Source: Candidatus Helarchaeota archaeon (lineage in GTDB: Archaea > Asgardarchaeota > Lokiarchaeia > Helarchaeales > HEL-GB-A). Taken from it: a DNA stretch of 5,025 nucleotides. Below, piece by piece: positions 1 through 5,025 of the stretch. Position 1 is the first letter of the stretch, and each line of letters opens with the position of its first letter. Location of the stretch: positions 1 to 5,025 of the forward strand of contig JAEOSY010000318.1 of the NCBI GenBank assembly GCA_016840125.1, written 5' to 3'. Below the pieces are notes generated by a model that was not told where the DNA came from, made no database searches, and saw nothing but the letters and a program-made list of their open reading frames with translations. Position numbers and translations under genes: made by a program.

Positions 1-1222
1 CACCTCCGGGACCGATTTTCCTAATTACATCCACCGCAAGCGTATCTTCATTGATCTCGAAACCACGGAGGATGCGTTTAATATAACTCACCATTTCATC
101 ACACATTACAATAGCTGCTGGATTTCCTACGAGGCCATTCCCTAAGTAACCTATATCATGAATCAAATTAGCTCCTGAGAGGGCATCGATTAGAGTACTG
201 AACGCATGTTCCATAGCAGCCTGCTGATCAAGACGGTAAGAATCGGTTCCGACAATTCCCCAACAGGGAATTTCATAATGATGGAACATATCTGCAAAAA
301 CGCTGCTTGTTAGTCGGTAGTCCGGTGCCCCATAGCAATAAATGGTTGTTCGCATATCCAAAGGCACCACACCCCACCCTAACATAATGGGTGATCCCTT
401 TGCCTTTAACTGATGGATGACCATCCCACTTAGCGCTTCAGTATTCGCTTGGACGACCCCACCTGCCAACGTTACAGGTCCCGTTGCCCCCATAAGCACC
501 GTGGGAATATAACAAATCGGGACCTGCTTTTCTGCGCAGAAGAGTAGCTTATTCACTGCACTTTGTTGGTGGGTCAAAGGTGCCAGCGGTTCAGAATAAT
601 GGATGACAAAAGGTTTTTCTTTAAACTTTTCGGTACCACCTGCTACGACCTCTGCCATCTCAATAATAACCGAAAGGTCTTCTTTTCCTGCGGCGGTAAA
701 AAAGACTGGCTTAATTGTATTTTCCATTTCTGCTTTTGCACATTCGATATACATAGAATTCGTTGGTACATCATGCGGTAACGCAAAAGATGCCACAAAA
801 TCTATGTCTTTACAGTAATCCGCTACGATTGCAGCATTTACGACATCTTGCAGTACTGAATCCCTTATTTTACCTGTTTCAAGGTCATAAGTATAAATTA
901 AATCAGTTCCCAAACCAAAGTAGCTATTCCTCCCTTCCAGCTGCATCGTTTTTTCCCCTTTACGATTAAATATATCAATTCGAGAAGGAGTACTTTTGAT
1001 ACAGTCTTGCACTAGAGAGCTGGGAATCTTAACAATATTCTTATCCAGAATTGTACAGCCAGCGGTCTCCAGGAGTTGAATTGCATCATCTTGAATGACT
1101 TTTACACCTACTGTCTCTAAAACTTCCATCGAAGCATTATGTATTTTTTCAATCTGGTCCGGTGTCAGGAGCCTATAAGTAGGGATACAAGCATTGCTCT
1201 CTTTCAAATTATTTTCCTCCAT
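1..1222 (-). CDS. MttB-family (non-pyrrolysine) amine:corrinoid methyltransferase, 3' end cut by window edge
   Basis: My own reverse-strand translation gives 407 uninterrupted residues running off the left edge. Family knowledge: MttB-superfamily proteins are cytoplasmic TIM-barrel enzymes that pass a methyl group from a tertiary or quaternary amine to Co(I) of a small corrinoid protein. Seen: YRLLT (16-20) opening the N-terminal helical region, YFGLGTD (101-107), GATGPVTLAGG (245-255), LDMRTT (288-293), YGAPDYR (297-303), GTDSYRLDQQAAME (325-338), GANLIHDIGYLGNG (350-363) and RGFEINEDTLAVDVI (386-400). It is colinear with the 489-residue paralogue immediately upstream, so about 80 C-terminal residues lie outside the window. 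There is no in-frame TAG in the visible part, so no pyrrolysine there. Start: ATG at 1222 has AAGGGG nine bases upstream, and its N-terminal length matches the paralogue. ATG at 1228, or TTG at 1207 preceded by GGAGG, are alternatives. The substrate cannot be read from sequence; a quaternary amine is inferred. Confidence 0.93.
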   Translation of the reverse strand, partial: MEENNLKESNACIPTYRLLTPDQIEKIHNASMEVLETVGVKVIQDDAIQLLETAGCTILDKNIVKIPSSLVQDCIKSTPSRIDIFNRKGEKTMQLEGRNSYFGLGTDLIYTYDLETGKIRDSVLQDVVNAAIVADYCKDIDFVASFALPHDVPTNSMYIECAKAEMENTIKPVFFTAAGKEDLSVIIEMAEVVAGGTEKFKEKPFVIHYSEPLAPLTHQQSAVNKLLFCAEKQVPICYIPTVLMGATGPVTLAGGVVQANTEALSGMVIHQLKAKGSPIMLGWGVVPLDMRTTIYCYGAPDYRLTSSVFADMFHHYEIPCWGIVGTDSYRLDQQAAMEHAFSTLIDALSGANLIHDIGYLGNGLVGNPAAIVMCDEMVSYIKRILRGFEINEDTLAVDVIRKIGPGG

Positions 1223-1229
1223 TATCATG

Positions 1230-1239
1230 ATCCCCTTTA
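1230..1239 (-). promoter_or_regulatory. Ribosome-binding region overlapping the upstream stop codon
   Basis: On the minus strand the TAA stop of the first methyltransferase gene (1239-1237) runs directly into AAGGGG (1237-1232), which lies nine bases before the ATG at 1222. Termination of the first gene therefore occurs on the ribosome-binding site of the second, which suggests translational coupling within one transcript. A second purine-rich block, GGAGG at 1220-1216, lies inside the N-terminal codons and sits eight bases before an in-frame TTG at 1207, so a shorter product is also possible. Confidence 0.5.
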
Positions 1240-2706
1240 TCTCTCAATTCCAACTAACTCTTTCTCTCCTTCTATTTTAAGTTGTTCTAGCTCACTCAAA
1301 ACCTTATCTGACAAAACTGGCACTTCATGCGTCTTAAGAATGTGCTCCAGCTTTTCTTTCACACGCTGTACAATATTCTTTGCCCCAGTTTCATTCCACT
1401 TCGTATAATGCTCACGAGTCATTAACGTCGGTAACCACAATTCTTTACGGAAATTCTGAAAGGTATGATTTTCTTGGATAAAATGCCCTTCGGGACCAAC
1501 CTTATCAATAACATCTTCTGCTAAAGTATTAGTGTTAATTTCAAACCCGCGTATAAACCGCTTCGCCATCCCAATTGCCTCATTCCCGAGAATGAGCATT
1601 TCTGCCGAACAGATCATTCCCGAATCCATATATCCCACATCATGAATTAGATTTAATCCTGCCAAACCCTGCGTAAGGATTGAATAAAGGCTCTCTATCC
1701 CAGCTTGCGCATCTAGAACCTTCGAATCAGTCGAACCTGCTAAACCCCAAGATGGTAGTCCTAATGATCGTGCGACTTCAGCTTGAGCTGCAATCCCTAA
1801 ACTCATTTCTGGGGCTGCAATGCTGAGAAGAGTCGTTCTCATATCAAATACATTAAAATTGCCCCCAAGTACGCATGGAGCTCCTGGATTTCTGAGTTGT
1901 ATCAAGATTAAACTCATTAGACCTTCAGCAAGCAACTGTGCAACTGATCCTGCTATACTTACGGGGCTTGTTGCTCCCGGCTGTACCGTTGAACCTGGAA
2001 TTTGAGGTAATTTCAAATCTGCAGCGATCAACATTTTCTCTACACTATCTTTTGGAAAAAGAAGGGGTGAAACTGGTTCGGGATAACTTAAAACGAAGGG
2101 ACGCTCCCGCAATTTATCTATTCCTCCCACCACTTTAGCCGCCATTTCGAAAACTAATTCCAATCCCCTCGCTGAATAACTGAGAAAGACGATTGGTTTA
2201 GTTGTATTTGTAACTGTAGCAAAAAATTCATGTAATTCTGCTGCTTTTGCAGGCACATCTTGAGGTGAACCCATGGGCATGACATAATCTATATTCGGTA
2301 ATGCATCTGCAACCTTTGCGGATAATGCAATATCTGAAACTCTCGTTTCTCTTACTTCTTCCGTCATGGGATCTCGTGTATTTGGGCTTGCAGTGGAAGT
2401 TCCATAATAGAAGTTCCGTCCCTTCACTTCCATCGCGCGATTCCCGTTGCGATCATAAATAGTGAATCCTTTCGGAGCCGACTCTATACATTGTTCTATA
2501 ATTTTTTGAGGAACCCTTACTCGTTCACCTTTCACTTCTGCTCCCGCATCATATAATAGAAATAATGCCTCAGTGTGGCTCACCTTGCACCCAGTATTTT
2601 TTAAAATGTTAAATGCCGCTTGCTTAATCTTTTGGATTTGTTTCTCTGTCAATACACGAAAAAACACGGTCTTCTCTTCATTTTCATCTGAATGAATGAT
2701 AATCAC
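1237..2706 (-). CDS. MttB-family (non-pyrrolysine) amine:corrinoid methyltransferase, complete
   Basis: This is a 489-residue protein, close to the usual 470-500 of the trimethylamine methyltransferase (COG5598) family. Seen in order: FRVLT (16-20), YYGTSTASPNTRD (100-112), GATSPVSIAGS (244-254), FDMRTT (287-292), AAPEMSLG (297-304), GSTDSKVLDAQAGIE (324-338), GLNLIHDVGYMDSGM (350-364), RGFEINTNTLAEDVI (386-400), and the C-terminal block with HFIQENHTFQNFRKELW (408-424) and YTKWNETGA (434-442), both typical of the family. No internal TAG is present, placing it with MtgB-like enzymes rather than pyrrolysine-containing trimethylamine MttB. By analogy with MtgB, MtpB and MtcB it should demethylate a quaternary amine onto a corrinoid protein, but the actual substrate is unknown. 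It is the first gene of a two-gene operon with a paralogue. Start: GTG at 2706 has no good Shine-Dalgarno, and an in-frame TAG lies two codons upstream. A second GTG at 2667 (residue 14), just before the conserved FRVLT, is a credible alternative. Confidence 0.94.
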   Translation of the reverse strand: MIIIHSDENEEKTVFFRVLTEKQIQKIKQAAFNILKNTGCKVSHTEALFLLYDAGAEVKGERVRVPQKIIEQCIESAPKGFTIYDRNGNRAMEVKGRNFYYGTSTASPNTRDPMTEEVRETRVSDIALSAKVADALPNIDYVMPMGSPQDVPAKAAELHEFFATVTNTTKPIVFLSYSARGLELVFEMAAKVVGGIDKLRERPFVLSYPEPVSPLLFPKDSVEKMLIAADLKLPQIPGSTVQPGATSPVSIAGSVAQLLAEGLMSLILIQLRNPGAPCVLGGNFNVFDMRTTLLSIAAPEMSLGIAAQAEVARSLGLPSWGLAGSTDSKVLDAQAGIESLYSILTQGLAGLNLIHDVGYMDSGMICSAEMLILGNEAIGMAKRFIRGFEINTNTLAEDVIDKVGPEGHFIQENHTFQNFRKELWLPTLMTREHYTKWNETGAKNIVQRVKEKLEHILKTHEVPVLSDKVLSELEQLKIEGEKELVGIER

Positions 2707-2787
2707 CGTCTAAAAACACTTGAATAATCACAGTTATTTTAATCAACATTAAGGTATTCTATTAATAAAAACGAAATTGATGGACCG
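2707..2787. promoter_or_regulatory. Divergent intergenic region with candidate promoters
   Basis: This 81-bp, strongly A+T-rich gap must hold the start signals of both the methyltransferase operon (minus) and the HD-domain gene (plus). On the plus strand a TATA-like run, TATTAATAAAA (2760-2770), lies about 18-28 bp before the ATG at 2788. On the minus strand GATTAAAATA (2744-2735) lies about 30-38 bp before the GTG at 2706. These spacings fit archaeal TATA boxes with very short leaders, and no good bacterial -35/-10 pair was found by eye, though such A+T-rich DNA gives such matches easily. A 5-bp inverted repeat, AATAA (2723-2727) and TTATT (2734-2738), lies between them and could be an operator, but it is short. 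Neither flanking start has a strong Shine-Dalgarno. Confidence 0.4.
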
Positions 2788-4041
2788 ATGGAAACAGAAC
2801 TAGCCAAGCTCTTTGAAGAGATTGATCTCGTATGGTGTGATAATCCTGAAAAAGAGATCCAGAAAACCACAAACTATCAGCGATTAATGGATATTTTTCC
2901 AAACTTACAAAAATTAAATCAAGACGGGCTGGAACGCGATCCCTTCGAATTTTATCGTACTATGCGACATATCTTCAGATCCTTAAAGATTTTTTTTCTC
3001 CTCCAAGATGGAAACTTCACCTATAAAACATTATCAAAAGAATCAATTCAAAATTTACAAAATAAATTAACAAAATTTCCGATCAAATATTTACTTATTA
3101 TATTGATGTACCATGATGTTGGGAAGCTATTTGATCGAAAAACTCATACGATTCAAAGTAGCAGGTTAATCAAAAAAAATAACCTTTTTGATTGTTTTGA
3201 CATTTCTGATGATGAAAACTTATTACTCAGGAAGGTTATTGAATACCATTTACTTTTCGCAACAATTTACACCGGGGAATCCACTTTTTACGGTTTAATT
3301 TCCCTTTTAAATGATGAAGAATTCATACAACTATTTTCTGATCGGAAAAACATGTCACTTTTTATAGATTTATTGGAAATATTTACCTATATAGATATTC
3401 TGGGATATCCTTATGCGCAAGTTTTCGATCATTACTTAAAATACTATGGTGAAATTAATCAAAAACTTCAAAATCTGCTTAGATTATGGCCTAATCGTGA
3501 TGAAATGATTGCACTTGCAACACAATATTCCTTAGATTGGACTGAATGGAGGCTCGCTGGTGCTCTGCGGATTTTCCAATTCGTTGGAACTAAGCCTCAT
3601 CTCACTAAAGAATTCTATTTTAACGTACTAAAAGAAAGCATACGTCCCATCTATGGGGATAAATTTGATTGGTCTGTAATTAAGAATACCAAATTGTCAA
3701 ATATCTATAAATTTCAAATGAAATATGCCCTAGCTTTCTTATTAATTCTCGCTCTCGGTGAATTCAAAAGGTTTCGGCTCAAGCCGAATCAAAAGATCTC
3801 GCCCACATTAATGGAATTTTGGATACTCTTATCCAATGAAGTTAAGAAACGAAATTTAGCTGAAAAAGAAGCCATTTGCAATATATATTTTGAGAAATTG
3901 CCCATTTGGTCAAAAATGACAAAGGAATTTATCAAAAAACTCGAGATCGATTCTATAGAGCTGATTATAAGGAATGCCGTCCTAAAATTTGATGCAGCGA
4001 AAGGGGAATATAATCTAATTCTAGATTTTAGTGGGTACTAA
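2788..4041 (+). CDS. HD-domain protein of unknown function (putative metal-dependent phosphohydrolase)
   Basis: The protein has 417 residues. The N-terminal half carries an HD-type pattern: H61 in FYRTMRHIFRSLK, the H109-D110 pair in LMYHDVGK, a nearby H120, H154 in VIEYHLLF, and D203 in FTYIDILGY. These are the positions expected for metal ligands, so a catalytic metal-dependent phosphohydrolase is plausible (inference). The arrangement, with YQRLMDIFPNL (30-40) ahead of H61, resembles the HD region of the PII uridylyl-removing enzyme GlnD, but there is no nucleotidyltransferase or ACT domain. Residues about 215-417 are lysine-rich and probably mostly helical, with one hydrophobic stretch (about 312-323, YALAFLLILALG) too short to call a membrane span; I do not recognise this half. 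No signal peptide is seen. The start ATG lacks a clear ribosome-binding site, and a nearby ATG at 2780 is out of frame. The gene is visibly more A+T-rich than its neighbours: 3061-3120 has 12 G/C in 60, against 27 in 4261-4320. Its substrate is unknown. Confidence 0.85.
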   Translation: METELAKLFEEIDLVWCDNPEKEIQKTTNYQRLMDIFPNLQKLNQDGLERDPFEFYRTMRHIFRSLKIFFLLQDGNFTYKTLSKESIQNLQNKLTKFPIKYLLIILMYHDVGKLFDRKTHTIQSSRLIKKNNLFDCFDISDDENLLLRKVIEYHLLFATIYTGESTFYGLISLLNDEEFIQLFSDRKNMSLFIDLLEIFTYIDILGYPYAQVFDHYLKYYGEINQKLQNLLRLWPNRDEMIALATQYSLDWTEWRLAGALRIFQFVGTKPHLTKEFYFNVLKESIRPIYGDKFDWSVIKNTKLSNIYKFQMKYALAFLLILALGEFKRFRLKPNQKISPTLMEFWILLSNEVKKRNLAEKEAICNIYFEKLPIWSKMTKEFIKKLEIDSIELIIRNAVLKFDAAKGEYNLILDFSGY

Positions 4042-4070
4042 ATTCAATCTGAATTCTGTTTAACAGATTC
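4041..4070. terminator. Inverted repeats at the convergent gene junction, possible bidirectional terminator
   Basis: Two small inverted repeats sit where the HD-domain gene and the transporter gene meet. The first is AATTCA-ATC-TGAATT (4041-4055), a perfect 6-bp stem. The second, overlapping it, pairs GAATTCTGTT (4051-4060) with AACAGATTC (4062-4070) with one bulged base and almost no loop; its core TCTGTT-T-AACAGA is perfect. Both stems are A+T-rich, lack a long T tract, and overlap the last codons of the transporter gene, so a termination role is only a guess from position. Confidence 0.3.
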
Positions 4071-5025
4071 AACCATTTGTTGTGCCCGCTCTTCCAGAAT
4101 ATCCTGTATCTCCTTGAGATCTCCTCGAACATAATGCATCACAGGAAGCCAGAACGGGATTTGTAGCACCACGAAGATGGTCGCCCATTGGAACGCCACA
4201 AAGGTGGACGCAAATGCAGCTATCATAATTCCCCCGATGATTTGCCCCATGGATCGCCCTAGATTATCCGCGAAACTCGCTAATGCAATCATCGTTCCCC
4301 TATTTTCGGGAAGGTTAACGTCAATAATCGAAGCGTACCAGTTAGGTCCAATGCCGGAATTGATCGCCATCCCTACTGCTAATACAAGCCCAATCCAGAT
4401 AAAGTTTTGAGGTGAAAGGGGTTGAATGAAGGCAACAACAACAAATGGATTGGTTAATATTGCACACCAAACTGCAACTTTCGCTCGCCCACCTATATCT
4501 CCTCTTTTAACCAGTCTATCTCCTAACCAGGCGAAAATAACGGTACCCCCGAGGAGTCCTAGAACAACCATACCCAGAAAGATCAACAACTCTGTTGACA
4601 GAATCCCCGCAGCTAAATTAAACGAATCGGCTAAATAATCAAATACCCAAAGTAGCAATAAGCCTGGGTAAATAGTATCCACAAAATTGATGATTAGCCA
4701 GAAATTGCTCTTCCGTTTATAGAGGTTTTTCAAATCGCTCCGCTTGATGCGATATGAATACGCAAGCCCCTGTTTGGAGAGGATGTCTTTTAATTTATCC
4801 TCCATCGCCGCCCGTTTGGGCTCCGAAAACAGAACCAAAATGGCTATTAAGAACATCCCTGTAACTCCAATGATAAGAAAAGGCTCTCCCCATAAATCTG
4901 TCAGCCCTGTCCTTCCAAATCCGGTATAAATTTCTGCCCCAAGTATTGCTCCGACAGCAGCTCCAACTAGCGTAGCGATTCCCCAAATCGCAAACGCCTT
5001 CGATCGGCTTTTTGATGAGATGACA
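4044..5025 (-). CDS. Major facilitator superfamily (MFS) transporter, 5' end cut by window edge
   Basis: The reading frame is open to the right edge, giving 326 visible residues; the ATG at 4856 is internal, because homologous-looking membrane sequence continues upstream of it. Numbering visible residues from the edge, membrane spans are apparent at about 9-30, 47-66, 107-130, 144-166, 181-200, 207-230, 248-271 and 274-297, which fit TM5-TM12 of a 12-span MFS protein. A charged central loop (67-106, starting SEPKRA) separates the two halves. GDRLVKR (168-174) after the second span of the C-terminal half matches the MFS motif A repeat, and NLPENRG (237-243) before TM11 is also typical. About 130 N-terminal residues are missing. 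The tail (about 300-326) is charged and cytoplasmic. The substrate is not evident; a link to methylated amines is suggested only by the neighbouring methyltransferases, which are on the same strand but separated by the opposing HD gene. Confidence 0.88.
   Translation of the reverse strand, partial: VISSKSRSKAFAIWGIATLVGAAVGAILGAEIYTGFGRTGLTDLWGEPFLIIGVTGMFLIAILVLFSEPKRAAMEDKLKDILSKQGLAYSYRIKRSDLKNLYKRKSNFWLIINFVDTIYPGLLLLWVFDYLADSFNLAAGILSTELLIFLGMVVLGLLGGTVIFAWLGDRLVKRGDIGGRAKVAVWCAILTNPFVVVAFIQPLSPQNFIWIGLVLAVGMAINSGIGPNWYASIIDVNLPENRGTMIALASFADNLGRSMGQIIGGIMIAAFASTFVAFQWATIFVVLQIPFWLPVMHYVRGDLKEIQDILEERAQQMVESVKQNSD

Noticed and set aside
563..969. Three small plus-strand reading frames opposite the second methyltransferase
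   Set aside because: They lie antisense to a frame with strong MttB-family motifs, have no recognisable product or ribosome-binding site, and overlap one another in different frames.
1139..1408. Plus-strand 89-residue frame across the junction of the two methyltransferase genes
   Set aside because: It is antisense to conserved coding sequence at both ends and its translation looks like random low-complexity sequence.
1820..2138. Two plus-strand frames of 61 and 66 residues
   Set aside because: Both are antisense shadows of the conserved GATSPVSIAG and FDMRTT region of the complete methyltransferase.
1..2706. Pyrrolysine-containing trimethylamine methyltransferase
   Set aside because: No in-frame TAG occurs in either methyltransferase frame; the only nearby in-frame TAG precedes the first start codon and is not connected to an upstream start.
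2990..3179. Homopolymer runs T8 (2990-2997) and A8 (3172-3179) in the HD gene as phase-variation or frameshift sites
   Set aside because: The frame is intact through both runs with HD motifs on either side, and such runs are expected by chance in DNA this rich in A+T.
4044..4856. A complete 270-residue transporter starting at ATG 4856
   Set aside because: The frame stays open to the window edge and upstream codons encode typical TM5-TM6 MFS sequence, so the ATG is internal and the gene is cut by the edge.
4177..4929. Three plus-strand frames opposite the transporter gene
   Set aside because: They are antisense to membrane-span codons with clear MFS motifs and have no features of their own.
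4795..4986. Minus-strand 63-residue frame near the right edge
   Set aside because: It is an out-of-frame shadow; the neighbouring frame continues the transporter with convincing membrane segments through the same bases.

Overview
The window holds four protein genes and little else: two tandem genes on the minus strand (left half), one gene on the plus strand (centre right), and one minus-strand gene cut by the right edge. The two left genes both encode members of the trimethylamine methyltransferase (MttB, COG5598) superfamily. Neither contains an in-frame TAG, so they are the non-pyrrolysine type, which is known to demethylate quaternary amines such as glycine betaine, proline betaine, carnitine and gamma-butyrobetaine onto a corrinoid protein. 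The transcription order is the complete 489-residue protein first, then the second copy, which runs off the left edge. The stop of the first and the ribosome-binding region of the second are packed together, so they very probably form one operon.

An 81-bp A+T-rich gap separates this operon from a divergent gene for a 417-residue HD-domain protein. Its metal-ligand pattern is complete and faintly resembles the HD region of GlnD, but it has no nucleotidyltransferase domain, and its C-terminal half is not one I recognise. This is the least explained gene here. It is also visibly richer in A+T than its neighbours. It ends 2 bp from the end of a convergent gene for a major facilitator superfamily (MFS) transporter, of which only the C-terminal part (about 326 residues) is visible. 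Small inverted repeats sit at this convergent junction.

The organism is most likely an anaerobe of moderate to low G+C that lives partly on methylated amines. MttB-family proteins of this type occur in anaerobic bacteria (for example Desulfitobacterium, Eubacterium, other Firmicutes and Deltaproteobacteria) and in several archaeal lineages, including Asgard archaea. The weak or absent Shine-Dalgarno signal at two starts, the TATA-like boxes about 25-35 bp upstream of them, and a general resemblance of the MFS protein to Asgard transporters make an archaeal source plausible, but the window does not settle this.

A possible working model (inference) is that the MFS protein moves a methylated compound and the two paralogous methyltransferases demethylate it or related compounds. 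The corrinoid protein, its reactivase and the methylcobamide:tetrahydrofolate or tetrahydromethanopterin methyltransferase are not in the window. No RNA gene, CRISPR array, insertion sequence or attachment site was recognised.
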